A DNA stretch of 64,000 nucleotides from Kribbella monticola (lineage in GTDB: Bacteria > Actinomycetota > Actinomycetes > Propionibacteriales > Kribbellaceae), in the NCBI RefSeq assembly GCF_003261635.1, contig NZ_QFXK01000003.1, positions 62,001-126,000 of the forward strand, written 5' to 3'. This document shows positions 26,978-35,455 of this stretch, one piece after another (the first letter of the stretch is position 1; each line of letters starts with the position of its first letter). The notes under the pieces were generated by a model. The model saw only the letters and a program-made list of their open reading frames with translations. It was not told where the DNA came from and made no database searches. Made by a program: the position numbers and the translations under genes.

Positions 26978-29173
26978 GTGCACCGCGGCCTGGAGGTTGC
27001 CGTCGAACTAACCTGGTTTGAAATACACCCACCTACAGATCGCAATTTACTAGACGTCACGAAAGTGCTCCGCACACTGGCGCATCGACCCCGACAGGGT
27101 TTGACCGGCCGTACACCCCTGGTGGTGTTCGAGCTGTGGATGAGCAAGGGCACCGTGCGCTGGCTCGTCGGTATGGCAGCACCGCTGTCCTTTGCGTTGC
27201 CGCATCAGCTGCGGGAGCAGATGAACGGACTGACACTCACCAGCCGACGCCGGCCAGTCCGCCCCGAGCCCGCAATTGCCACATCGCTCCGACTCGACGG
27301 CCTCAGCTACCCACTTCGCACCGAGATGGGTGGCAGCGTCGCGCTCGCCCTAATGCAGGTGGCAGAACGGCTCGGCGCAAGTCAGTCCGCCGTCGTCCAA
27401 TGGGTCATTGGCCCGAGCGCACCAAGCCGCGTCCTTCCGACCGAGTTCAAACTCTCCGAAGCCCTTGGGCTCCGGCCACCATCGGAGCCCGATCCCTCCG
27501 AACGGCGAGCCTGGGGCAGGAAGGTACAGGAACCAGTCTTCGCTGTCGTTGGACGAATCGGCGCTTCCGCCCGGTCGCCCCGGACGGCAGGGGGCATCAT
27601 CCGACAGCTCTACCAGGCGCTCAGCCTAGGGAATAGTGCGAACGCCCACCTTCGATCAAAGCTCGCGAACGCTACGACCGCCCGACACCTGATCGATATC
27701 ACCGGCGAGCGCCGTCGGTGGTCCGGCATCGTCAACGCGTCCGAACTCGCTATGTTGCTCGGATGGCCGATTGACGGAGTGAGAGCGCCGGGTCATGTTG
27801 GCCCATCGCTTGGTCCAGCGCCCAGACACCTGCTCACACCAGGCGATTCGCCGGCTGCGGATGGGCGGATGCTCGGCGACAGCTTGCACCCGGCAGACGA
27901 GGGTCAAGCGGTCGTTATGCCGCCATCGGCCAACACATCGCATCTGCACATCATCGGGCCTACCGGCTCAGGCAAGAGCACCCTGCTGGCCCAGATTGCT
28001 TTGGCAGATGCCTCAGCGGGACGCGGAGTCCTCGTCGTTGAGCCGCGAGGCGACCTAGTCGTGGACATACTGGCCCGCCTGCCGCCACACCGACACAAGG
28101 ACGTCGTGGTCATTGAACCAACTGAGTTCGGCCCGGTGATCGGACTCAACCCGCTCCTCGGCCCGAGCTCGCAAGCTGAACGGCGCGCAGACGAGATCGT
28201 CGACTTGTTCCGCACGCTATTTGGAGCAGCGGTCGGCCCGCGTTCAAGCGATGTGCTCCTTCACACGCTCATCACGGCGGCACGTTTGCCGGACGGCTCG
28301 ATGACGGACGTGCCCATGCTGCTGACCAACCCAAACTTTCGCCGGCGGTCGCTCGCCAAGGTCACTGATCAACTCGTGCTCGCACCGTTCTGGTCCTGGT
28401 ATGAGAACTTGTCCGAGGCCGAGCGAGGGCAGGTCATCGCTCCGCTCTTGAACAAGCTCCGGGCGTTTACAACGCGAGCCGCAATCCGCCACATGCTGGG
28501 CCAATCTGAGCCAAAGTTCGACCTCGCAAGCCTGTTCAGCAAGAAGCGCATCATCCTTGTCAACCTCAACCGCGGCCTCGTCGGCCCTGGTACTTCAAGG
28601 CTCATCGGCAGTCTGATTCTTACCCAACTCTGGCAGACGATCCAGCGGCGAAGCACGGTGTCTGCTGATCAACGTCCGCCGGTTTCAATCGTGATTGACG
28701 AGTGGCAGGACTACGTCGGCGCCCTGGACTTCGGGGAGGTATTGGCGCAGGCCCGTGGACTCGGCGTCGGCATCACGCTCGCCCATCAGCACTTGGGCCA
28801 GTTGAGCCAAACACTCCAAGCAGCCGTGCTGGCCAACGCTCGAAGCCGCGTCGCATTCCGCCCGTCACAGCGTGACGCCAACACACTAGCTGCAGCGCTT
28901 GGCGGCGGGGTGACCGCTGCCGACCTCGAGCTCCTTGGCCCGTATCAAGCGATCGCGCGACTGCACGGCGGCGAGGCACCCAGCCAACCATTTGCCATTC
29001 GCACGCTCCCTCTGGGAACGCCAACGGGTGATCCGGAGGACCTGCGGTCGAAAAGTCAGCGGCGGTACGGCATCGATGGAACGAGTATTGACGAGCATCT
29101 TCGTGCTCGGTGGCAGGGTGGCTCAGACCAGGCAGATGTCCCTGTCGGTGTCAGCAGGAGACGAACTCCATGA
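26978..29173 (+). CDS. VirD4/HerA-like conjugative coupling ATPase
   Basis: A 731-residue ATPase of the type IV secretion coupling or VirB4/HerA-like group. Walker A GPTGSGKSTLL is near residue 330; Walker B VSIVIDEWQDYV is near 572; ARGLGVGITLAHQHLGQL matches the sensor helix of TraD/VirD4-type pumps. It would move element DNA during conjugation. The GTG start at 26978 follows a stop and has no ribosome site. A perfect AAAGGAGG site with ATG 26913 lies 65 bases upstream but reads one base out of phase (32 codons, MKQNYQPRHRFQAA...), so the true N-terminus may start there with a one-base loss near 26970. Downstream is the replication-relaxation gene. Confidence 0.8.
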   Translation: MHRGLEVAVELTWFEIHPPTDRNLLDVTKVLRTLAHRPRQGLTGRTPLVVFELWMSKGTVRWLVGMAAPLSFALPHQLREQMNGLTLTSRRRPVRPEPAIATSLRLDGLSYPLRTEMGGSVALALMQVAERLGASQSAVVQWVIGPSAPSRVLPTEFKLSEALGLRPPSEPDPSERRAWGRKVQEPVFAVVGRIGASARSPRTAGGIIRQLYQALSLGNSANAHLRSKLANATTARHLIDITGERRRWSGIVNASELAMLLGWPIDGVRAPGHVGPSLGPAPRHLLTPGDSPAADGRMLGDSLHPADEGQAVVMPPSANTSHLHIIGPTGSGKSTLLAQIALADASAGRGVLVVEPRGDLVVDILARLPPHRHKDVVVIEPTEFGPVIGLNPLLGPSSQAERRADEIVDLFRTLFGAAVGPRSSDVLLHTLITAARLPDGSMTDVPMLLTNPNFRRRSLAKVTDQLVLAPFWSWYENLSEAERGQVIAPLLNKLRAFTTRAAIRHMLGQSEPKFDLASLFSKKRIILVNLNRGLVGPGTSRLIGSLILTQLWQTIQRRSTVSADQRPPVSIVIDEWQDYVGALDFGEVLAQARGLGVGITLAHQHLGQLSQTLQAAVLANARSRVAFRPSQRDANTLAAALGGGVTAADLELLGPYQAIARLHGGEAPSQPFAIRTLPLGTPTGDPEDLRSKSQRRYGIDGTSIDEHLRARWQGGSDQADVPVGVSRRRTP

Positions 29174-29306
29174 CATGCCGACGCATCTCTCACAGCACCG
29201 ATCAGGGAGCTTTCCGCACTGCCGACCGGTTCGCATTTCGAGGAACGATCCTCGGTGAAGATCTCGCTACGGCGCCAGCGACTCTTACTCCGTCATGGAG
29301 GAATCC

Positions 29307-30137
29307 ATGACTTCCGTTCGCGGCGAGGCTTCCCGCATCCTGCGATTGCAAAGCAGCCTTGGACAACGCGAACTCGCCATCCTGTGTTCGCTCAACCGCC
29401 TCCGCCTCTTGACCACCAACCACGTCGTCCGCCTGCACTTCACAGATCTGTCGCCCAAGACGCAAGACCGGCGAGCGCGCGCTGTTCTGCGCAGGATGGT
29501 CGATCTGAGCGTCATCGCTCGGCTCCCGCGAGAGGTCGGCGGCATCCGAGCTGGATCGACGACTACGAGGCACGTTCTCACTGGACTCGGCCAAGCCGTC
29601 GTCGACCTGTGCACCGGCCGACAGCGTCGACGCCGTACAACCTGGCAAACCACGCCCTACTTTCAGGAGCACATCCTCACCGCATCCGAGCTCTACGTGC
29701 GCGTGAGGGAAGAGGTCCGGGTTAGGCAACTTGAGCTCGTCCGTTTCGAGGGTGAGCCGGAGTGCTGGCGACCGTTCACCGGTCCGGCCGGTCAGTTGAT
29801 CACGCTCAAGCCCGACGCCTTCGTCGAAGTCGGTAATGCGGAATACGAGCTCGTCACCTTTGTGGAGGTAGATCTCGGAACTGAGAGCCTGCCGACGGTG
29901 CAACGCAAGTGCCAGGTCTATCTGGACTATTGGCACAACGGGCATGAGCAGCAGTCCCGCGGTGTGTTCCCTCGCGTGCTGTGGCTCGTGCCGGACCAAC
30001 ATCGGGCCGAAAACCTCAGGAAGGCCATTCATCGACTGGGCAAAGAGGCTGATCGGCTGTTCGAGGTTGGAACGCATGACGACGGGCCGCTACTGCTCAC
30101 AACGCTTCCAGGAAGCCAGATCGGAGCCGCCGCCTGA
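29307..30137 (+). CDS. Replication-relaxation family protein
   Basis: A 276-residue protein. The first part is a winged-helix-like region (LGQRELAILCSLNRLRLLTTNHVVRLHF, DRRARAVLRRMVDLSVIARLP). The second is a nuclease-like core with LKPDAFVEVGNAEYE, FVEVDLGTESLPTVQRKCQVYLDYW, the usual Replic_Relax pattern. Members are found in actinobacterial mobile elements and are thought to act at the origin of replication or transfer. GGAGG precedes ATG 29307. It sits between the coupling ATPase and the methyltransferase. Confidence 0.8.
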   Translation: MTSVRGEASRILRLQSSLGQRELAILCSLNRLRLLTTNHVVRLHFTDLSPKTQDRRARAVLRRMVDLSVIARLPREVGGIRAGSTTTRHVLTGLGQAVVDLCTGRQRRRRTTWQTTPYFQEHILTASELYVRVREEVRVRQLELVRFEGEPECWRPFTGPAGQLITLKPDAFVEVGNAEYELVTFVEVDLGTESLPTVQRKCQVYLDYWHNGHEQQSRGVFPRVLWLVPDQHRAENLRKAIHRLGKEADRLFEVGTHDDGPLLLTTLPGSQIGAAA

Positions 30138-30175
30138 TCCCTCCTCCCCGAAACAACATCCTGATCGGCAACGCG

Positions 30176-31141
30176 TTGGAGCAGCTCGGTAAGATCCCGA
30201 GTGAGTCTGTCGACACGGTGCTCACCTCTCCCCCGTACTACAACCTGCGCAACTACCAGGTGGGTGGCCAGCTTGGACAGGAAGCCACCATCCACGAGTG
30301 GGTCAGCAACCTGACGGCCGTAGCGAGCGAAGTCCGCCGAGTCCTGACGCCAACGGGAACCTTCTGGCTCAACGTCGCCGACCGCTACTCGATCCACGAC
30401 CGTGAGGGCTCACCGAGGAAGAGCCTGCTCCTGGGGCCGGCGCGGCTATCAACGGCACTCGCGGCAGGTGGCTGGCTGGTGCGCAACCAGATCATCTGGA
30501 GCAAGACCAACCCCATGCCGAGTAGCGTGCCGGACCGGCTCACCACGACATACGAAGTCGTCTATCTACTGACCAAGCAGCGCAGCTACTTCTTCGACCT
30601 CGATGCGATCCGCGTTCCGCACACCAGTAAGCCCACCACTCCGCAGGCCAGCGCGAAGGACGCGATTCCTCAGCAGTGGCGGGCTCGCAGCACCGACAAC
30701 ATCCGCGGGCTGGTGTCGCTCAAGCAGGCCGGAATCGTGGGACATCCGCTTGGCAAGAACCCCGGCGACGTCTGGCAACTGCCGACCAGCAGCTACCGCG
30801 GAGCGCACTTCGCGACGTTCCCAGAGCGACTAGCCGAACGGGCCATCCTTGCTGGCAGTCCGGAAGCGCGCTGCTCAAACTGCCTGAAGCCGCATCGTCG
30901 GATAACCAGGCGTCTCGGCGCAACCGCCATCCGCGGGGTGCTCATCGCGACGTGCGCATGCGCGGCACCGAGCGAACCAGCCATCGTGCTTGATCCATTC
31001 ATGGGTGCCGGGACAACGGCCGTTGCCGCAGAGAAGCACGGCCGCGACTGGCTCGGCGTCGAGTTGAACCCTGAGTTCGCTGCGCTAGCGAACGACCGGA
31101 TCGCAGCTGCCCGCTCATTGCCTAGGAGCAAGGCCGCATAA
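30176..31141 (+). CDS. DNA methyltransferase (N4-cytosine/N6-adenine, beta-class order)
   Basis: At least 321 residues. Catalytic motif TSPPYYNLRNY near the N-terminus comes before the SAM-binding motif LDPFMGAGTTAVAAEKHGRDWLGVE near the C-terminus, the order typical of beta-class enzymes with SPPY. Between them is a Cys pair (CSNCLKPH ... CACAAP) that may bind zinc. In-frame coding upstream (ILIGNALEQLGKIP) suggests translation starts before the TTG at 30176, perhaps at CTG 30134, which overlaps the previous stop. It probably protects the element from restriction. No partner nuclease is adjacent. Confidence 0.85.
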   Translation: MEQLGKIPSESVDTVLTSPPYYNLRNYQVGGQLGQEATIHEWVSNLTAVASEVRRVLTPTGTFWLNVADRYSIHDREGSPRKSLLLGPARLSTALAAGGWLVRNQIIWSKTNPMPSSVPDRLTTTYEVVYLLTKQRSYFFDLDAIRVPHTSKPTTPQASAKDAIPQQWRARSTDNIRGLVSLKQAGIVGHPLGKNPGDVWQLPTSSYRGAHFATFPERLAERAILAGSPEARCSNCLKPHRRITRRLGATAIRGVLIATCACAAPSEPAIVLDPFMGAGTTAVAAEKHGRDWLGVELNPEFAALANDRIAAARSLPRSKAA

Positions 31142-31186
31142 CGGCGCGCTCCCCCCAAGCAACCACTAACAAGAAAGGAGGTGATC

Positions 31187-32014
31187 ATGAGTGAACACCA
31201 AACCCCACCACCACCGCCCGGCACATTCGGTCCGGGACAAGGCCCGGAAGGCGTCAACAGCTACGGCACCGACGACTCCGAGGCACAATCCGAGATCGAG
31301 GCCGCCCGCACGGCGGCCGCTGAAGAACGGCGCGCCAACCGGGCCAAGCTGGAACGCTACGTCGGCTACGGCCTCAGCGAGGAAGACGCGAAGGGACTCA
31401 TCGAGCACGAGGAAATGCTCCGGGAGCGCCGCGAAGCCCGGGAGGCCGGCGAGAAGGAGATGCGGACTCGTCCGCGTATCTATGTGCGCTCGCTGGTTGA
31501 CCACACTGAGGGGCACGACATCGGCGACTGGATCGACGCCAGCCAAGACCTCGAGGAGATCCACGCCGACATCCGCAAGATCCTGTCCCACTCCCTGCAC
31601 GCCCACTGGACCGGACAGCCAGCTGAGGAGTGGGCCATCCACGACCAGGAGGGCTTCGGCCAGATCCAGCTGCACGAGTACGAATCGCTCGACGTTGTCT
31701 GCTCCCTTGGCAAGGGCATCGCCGAACACGGACTGGCCTTCGCCGCCTGGGCAGAGATCAGCGACAACCGCGACATCTACACACTCGAACGCTTCGAGAC
31801 GGCCTACTTCGGTGACTACGAGAGTCGCGAGACGTACGCCCAGTACATCGTGGACGAGATGAACGGCAACGAGGAACTGGAGAAGCTGCCGAAGTGGCTG
31901 CGGGACATCGTACGAGTCGATCTTGAGTACATGGTCCACGAGATGGAAACCAGCGGTGAGGTTCGCTTCGCTAATCACTCGGGTGGCGTCTGGGCTTTCA
32001 ACGGCCGGATTTAG
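31187..32014 (+). CDS. ardA: Antirestriction protein ArdA
   Basis: ArdA mimics the charge and shape of B-form DNA and blocks type I restriction enzymes during conjugative entry. This 275-residue copy has an extra N-terminal coiled or charged segment of about 95 residues, then the ArdA domain: PRIYVRSLVDHTEGHDIGDW, FAAWAEISDNRDIYTLERFE, AYFGDYESRETYAQYI. The protein is strongly acidic, as expected. AAAGGAGG stands just before ATG 31187; a GTG two codons earlier lies inside that ribosome site. Confidence 0.9.
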   Translation: MSEHQTPPPPPGTFGPGQGPEGVNSYGTDDSEAQSEIEAARTAAAEERRANRAKLERYVGYGLSEEDAKGLIEHEEMLRERREAREAGEKEMRTRPRIYVRSLVDHTEGHDIGDWIDASQDLEEIHADIRKILSHSLHAHWTGQPAEEWAIHDQEGFGQIQLHEYESLDVVCSLGKGIAEHGLAFAAWAEISDNRDIYTLERFETAYFGDYESRETYAQYIVDEMNGNEELEKLPKWLRDIVRVDLEYMVHEMETSGEVRFANHSGGVWAFNGRI

Positions 32015-32667
32015 TCCTGGTGTGCCAGGTCGGACAGATCGACAACTCTCCCCGATCTTCGCTCATCATGCTGCTTGTAGATGATGGACATCAACCGGTC
32101 CCTCCCGCTGGGCCGGCGGCGCTTGATCGGGTAGTGGTTGCTGAGCTCGAAAACCGCCCGAGCGACGCTCAGTCCATCCTCGAACCGCATGTTGTAGAAC
32201 CGTTCGCGGAAGTGCTCCTGCCCATGAAGCGCTCCGGCTACAGCTAGGGCGATCTGTTCCAGCGGGTAGGCATCTGAAACTTTTGGCGACAGCCAGCCGT
32301 TCAGCAACGCGAATCCGTGCGGCGCGGCGGCCTGACGATGGGACAAGAGGCGTCGCCACCAGCTTCTCGTTCGTCCATACATGACGTACTGCTGATGCAT
32401 CCCCTGAAACTCCAGGACATACAGCTGGTCTTCGTAGCCAAGGTGGTCATAACGGTCCAGCTGCCGCACCACGGCTTGCTCAGCTCGCCGAATCTCATCA
32501 GTAAAGGGCGGGCTGGCACCGCCGCCAGCGCTCCCATTGATCAACGCACGGCGTGCCGCAGCAACCAGCCGTTCGTGGTCAGGGTCTACCGGCTCAAGCA
32601 CCGGTGAGGTGAGGTGCATTGCGGTTGAGTTCGACATACCGCGCATCGTTCCAGTCGCCACCGACAC
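32011..32667 (-). CDS. Hypothetical protein, divergent from small DNA-binding gene
   Basis: A 218-residue soluble helical protein, no family recognised. A GTG start at 32667 is favoured because GAGGAG lies 6 bases before it on the minus strand. That ribosome site is itself one arm of the large palindrome at 32674-32742. The 3' end overlaps the end of ardA by 4 bases. Notable residues: WWRRLLSH and RRRPSGRDRL, giving a basic C-terminal half. Confidence 0.55.
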   Translation of the reverse strand: MSVATGTMRGMSNSTAMHLTSPVLEPVDPDHERLVAAARRALINGSAGGGASPPFTDEIRRAEQAVVRQLDRYDHLGYEDQLYVLEFQGMHQQYVMYGRTRSWWRRLLSHRQAAAPHGFALLNGWLSPKVSDAYPLEQIALAVAGALHGQEHFRERFYNMRFEDGLSVARAVFELSNHYPIKRRRPSGRDRLMSIIYKQHDERRSGRVVDLSDLAHQD

Positions 32668-32673
32668 TGCTCA

Positions 32674-32742
32674 CTCCTCGGTGCCGTGCAGCCGTTTCCG
32701 TCATCCCAAACAGGGATGGCCGGCTGCACCACCACCGAGGAG
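32674..32742. promoter_or_regulatory. Three-tier palindrome containing both divergent ribosome sites
   Basis: Nested perfect stems: CTCCTCGGTG (32674-32683) with CACCGAGGAG (32733-32742); GTGCAGCCG (32686-32694) with CGGCTGCAC (32721-32729); CATCCC (32702-32707) with GGGATG (32713-32718). That is 25 bp of stem around a 5-base loop. The right outer arm carries the GAGGAGG ribosome site of the gene at 32752; the left outer arm carries the GAGGAG site of the minus-strand gene starting at 32667. Confidence 0.75.
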
Positions 32743-32751
32743 GTACTCGCG

Positions 32752-33090
32752 ATGAGCGAGGTATCCGGCCCACCCGGCAGCTACAAGACCATCGGGGTCC
32801 AGCTGCCCAACGGGCTCCACTCCCAGGCCACCATGGTGGCGAAGCTCGACGGCATCTCCCTGCGGGATGCCTGCGTCCGGGGACTCCGGACGTACGTCGA
32901 GCAAAAGCAAGCCGAGCCAGATTTCAAGGCTCGGGTTGCGGCGGCACTCGCCGACATCGAGCGAGAGGCCGCCGAGCAGCGGGAAGCGATTCAGTCGCTG
33001 TTTGGGTCTGAGACTCAGGCAGCCGCTCCCGCGGCGAAGAAGACGACGGCAGCCAAGAAGGCCGCCGAGTCGTCCCCGCCGACGAGCTAA
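32752..33090 (+). CDS. Small ribbon-helix-helix-like protein with lysine-rich tail
   Basis: A 112-residue protein. The first half (SYKTIGVQLPNGLHSQATMV, then GISLRDACVRGLRTYVEQK) resembles a ribbon-helix-helix or similar small DNA-binding fold. The last part is Ala/Lys-rich (PAAKKTTAAKKAAESSPP), like histone-like tails, and probably binds DNA nonspecifically. ATG 32752 has GAGGAGG 8 bases upstream, inside a palindrome. Possibly an autoregulator or accessory protein of transfer. Confidence 0.6.
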   Translation: MSEVSGPPGSYKTIGVQLPNGLHSQATMVAKLDGISLRDACVRGLRTYVEQKQAEPDFKARVAAALADIEREAAEQREAIQSLFGSETQAAAPAAKKTTAAKKAAESSPPTS

Positions 33091-33145
33091 CGCTCCTCGG
33101 TCCATCCGTCCGCTCCCCGCGTGGGTTGAGCGGGCACACCCCTAC

Positions 33146-33185
33146 GGGTGGGAGGCAGGAGCGCTAGCGCGCCCGCCTCCCACCC
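33146..33185 (+). terminator. Strong hairpin between two small genes
   Basis: Perfect 11-bp inverted repeat GGGTGGGAGGC / GCCTCCCACCC with an 18-base loop that itself contains the palindrome GCGCTAGCGC. It lies 56 bases after the stop at 33090 and 32 bases before the next ATG. Confidence 0.65.
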
Positions 33186-33216
33186 AATATCACCACCTGA
33201 CAGGGAGGAGGCCCAT

Positions 33217-33420
33217 ATGAACAAAAGAAGAAAACGAGCTACGAGGCGAACCGAACCCTCACAGGACACGCGCGTACCGTTCGTCGGATCACCGCCAGAC
33301 AACGACGACCTACAACGACTCCTGACGCGCGACACCGGACGGCCAGTAACCAAAGCCCAGGCGCGTCGATTCGGCAAAGCTCTTCTGAAGATGACGAAGA
33401 TCAACCCACCAATCGACTGA
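33217..33420 (+). CDS. Small basic protein of unknown function
   Basis: A 67-residue protein with a strongly basic N-terminus (MNKRRKRATRRTE) and a helical C-terminus (TKAQARRFGKALLKM). GGGAGGAGG stands 6 bases before the ATG. No family recognised; similar small basic proteins are common near the int-xis end of actinobacterial integrative elements. Confidence 0.55.
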   Translation: MNKRRKRATRRTEPSQDTRVPFVGSPPDNDDLQRLLTRDTGRPVTKAQARRFGKALLKMTKINPPID

Positions 33421-33464
33421 AGGCTGCCGCCGCGAGCTTTCAACCTCATGGCCGCGATCAGTCG

Positions 33465-33767
33465 ATGTTCACATCACTACAAAATTCGATTAACATAGAA
33501 AGGAGGGAATTTATAGAAGATCCTAAAAATGTCACATCCAATAAAACTACGGCATCACCATCTGACGCTACGTCTCAGGCCACTGCATGGAGGCGGCTCA
33601 TGTCGATAGACGAATCATGCGCCTACCTACGAATCAGTCGATGGAGCTTCTACCGACTGATCCACACGAAGCAACTCATGACCGTAAAGATCGGGCGGCG
33701 CCGGTTCGCGACAATCGACGATCTCGATGCACTCATCGCACGGATGCGGTCCTCAGGAGTCGCCTAG
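33465..33767 (+). CDS. xis: Excisionase-like helix-turn-helix protein
   Basis: Up to 100 residues. The functional part is MSIDESCAYLRISRWSFYRL followed by KQLMTVKIGRRRFATIDDLDALI, a MerR-like winged helix typical of excisionases. The internal ATG at 33600 with TGGAGG 5 bases upstream would give a 55-residue Xis, and is at least as likely as ATG 33465. A perfect AAGGAGG at 33500-33506 has no canonical start at the right distance. The stop abuts the integrase ATG (TAG-ATG), so the pair is co-translated. Confidence 0.75.
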   Translation: MFTSLQNSINIERREFIEDPKNVTSNKTTASPSDATSQATAWRRLMSIDESCAYLRISRWSFYRLIHTKQLMTVKIGRRRFATIDDLDALIARMRSSGVA

Positions 33768-35168
33768 ATGGGGGCTCGTCGACCAAGCGGCGAGGGAACC
33801 GTCTACCGCCGAAAGGACGGGCGCTTCGAAGCGGCCTGCTACGTCACCACCGCCCTCGGCAAGCGCCGGCGTCTCCGTGCATACGGCGACTCCAGAGCGG
33901 AAGCGCTCGCACTCCTCGACAACATCCGTGAACGCGAGCGGAGCGGCCTGCCAATCGCAGACGAGAACTGGACCGTCGAGGGCTACCTCAGCTACTGGCT
34001 TGAACACATCGTCAAGCGAACACATCGACCCCACACCTACCAGCTGTACGAACAGATCACCCGTAACTACTTGGTGCCGAACCTCGGTGCGACGCGACTG
34101 AGCCACCTTCGAGTCATCTTGCTGCAGCAGTATTTCAACGACCAACTTGCGCAAGGGCGATCGGTGCGCACCGTCCAGAAGCAACGCACCGTCCTCTCTG
34201 CCGCGCTCACCCGGGCCATGCGCGAGGAGATCCTGCCCCGCAACGTCGCTCGGCTGGTTCAGCTCCCCCGCTGGCAGCGGAAAGAGATCACGACGTGGAC
34301 CAGTGTTCAGGTGGCACGGTTTCTCGATCTTGTCCAAGGTGAGTCGTTCTACCCCATCTTCGTACTACTGGTCCTGTATGGGCTCAGGCGGGGCGAGGTG
34401 CTCGGATTGCGCTGGCAAGACGTCGACTTCAGCGCCGACGTTCTCCGCATCCGGCAACAGGTGCTGAGCCTGAAAGGACAGCTCACCGTTGGCCCGGTCA
34501 AGACCGATGCCGGTCAGCGAGACCTACCGCTGCTCCCCTTCGCCCGCGAGGTCTTGCTCGACAAGCGAGCTGACAGCCGCATGGCAGACGAAGGACTCAT
34601 CTTCCAGAGCACCACGGGACGCCCCATAGAGCCCGGCAACCTTCTCCGCGCCTTCCTGCGCATCTGTCGCCAGCATGGGTTGCCGCGGATCACGCTGCAC
34701 CATCTGCGCCACACCACGGCGACGCTGCTCAAGAACACCGGCGTCCCGGCGCGGGATGCTCAACTGATCCTGGGACACGCCCACATCTCGACTACCCAGC
34801 AGCTCTATCAGCACGCGGATCTCGCCGGCCAGCAACGGGCACTGAGTCAAATCGAGCAGTTGGCGCTTGGTGGTGACAGTGTGCGTAGCCGTCAACGTAG
34901 CCGTCAGAGCCGTCAGCAGCTCGACGACGCCGGGTCTCCAAGAAAAACGCCGTCTCTGTTAGAGACGGCGTTTTTCTTGGTGGCTCCTCCCAGACTCGAA
35001 CTGGGGACACAAGGCTCTTCAACTCAATTCAGCCATACCTTGGAGGACCGTTTAACCTCTGTTCGAGCGTCAGCGATCAGTCGCTACCGGCAGTCGATAA
35101 TCGGTTGCGTAGCCGTCAACGTAGCCGTCAATGTCGACCCGCCAGACAAGCCGGAGCAATATGCCTAA
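33768..35168 (+). CDS. int: Tyrosine recombinase/integrase
   Basis: A 466-residue open frame. An AP2-like arm-binding start (GEGTVYRRKDGRFEA), core-binding helices, then the catalytic domain: Arg207 (YGLRRGE), HHLRHTTATL (His-x-x-Arg ending at 314), His337 (GHAH), and nucleophile Tyr347 (TTQQLYQHAD). After about residue 375 the sequence is translated through direct repeats, a terminator hairpin and a tRNA fragment (APPRLELGTQGSS), so the last 80-90 residues are att DNA read as protein. This is the classic layout of actinobacterial int genes whose 3' end overlaps attP. Confidence 0.92.
   Translation: MGARRPSGEGTVYRRKDGRFEAACYVTTALGKRRRLRAYGDSRAEALALLDNIRERERSGLPIADENWTVEGYLSYWLEHIVKRTHRPHTYQLYEQITRNYLVPNLGATRLSHLRVILLQQYFNDQLAQGRSVRTVQKQRTVLSAALTRAMREEILPRNVARLVQLPRWQRKEITTWTSVQVARFLDLVQGESFYPIFVLLVLYGLRRGEVLGLRWQDVDFSADVLRIRQQVLSLKGQLTVGPVKTDAGQRDLPLLPFAREVLLDKRADSRMADEGLIFQSTTGRPIEPGNLLRAFLRICRQHGLPRITLHHLRHTTATLLKNTGVPARDAQLILGHAHISTTQQLYQHADLAGQQRALSQIEQLALGGDSVRSRQRSRQSRQQLDDAGSPRKTPSLLETAFFLVAPPRLELGTQGSSTQFSHTLEDRLTSVRASAISRYRQSIIGCVAVNVAVNVDPPDKPEQYA
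34882..35130. other. Apparent intact attP: arm repeats, terminator, tRNA 3'-end core
   Basis: A perfect 25-base direct repeat occurs at 34882-34906 and 35106-35130, each itself two copies of CGTAGCCGTCA; these look like integrase arm sites. Between them lie the terminator and, on the minus strand, a tRNA 3' end: CCA (34978-34980), acceptor strand AGGAGCC, and T-arm CCCAG-TTCGAGT-CTGGG (34989-35005), running to about 35022. To the right, where an integrated element should show the tRNA 5' half, no cloverleaf can be built. The layout is that of attP, not of an attL or attR junction. Confidence 0.65.
34938..34980. terminator. 20-bp perfect hairpin terminator
   Basis: CCAAGAAAAACGCCGTCTCT / AGAGACGGCGTTTTTCTTGG around GTT. 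GC-rich inner stem followed by TTTTT gives a bona fide intrinsic terminator in both directions. It probably once terminated the tRNA gene whose 3' end adjoins it. Confidence 0.85.
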
Positions 35169-35455
35169 AGGTGATGGCGTCGAGGAGCAGACCGCCACTC
35201 TGCATTTGCCGAACTGGGTAACCAAGGATAACGCCAGCACCACCGCAGAACTTGCTGCGCCCATGGTGTCCGGAGACCGATTTTCAAAATCTGCTTGCTA
35301 TTCGCTGCCAGCTCGGCATCATCACCCTGCTCAATCGACTGATTGAATCCATCGACTGAACCGCTCTGGTTTCTGGAAAAGCTGCCGCAGAACTATCTGG
35401 CGCCCACGCTACCTCGATCATCGCATCAAGGTAGGGCCTCCTCGGTCGTCGGGTC
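35169..35455. other. Region between att site and caspase cassette
   Basis: No gene seen. Low coding signal and no repeats beyond the end of the att arm repeat. It may be the boundary between the tyrosine-integrase module and unrelated cargo. Confidence 0.35.

Noticed and set aside
34978..35060. A complete tRNA gene on the minus strand
   Set aside because: Only the CCA end, acceptor 3' strand and T-arm are present; no matching acceptor 5' strand or D-arm lies upstream.
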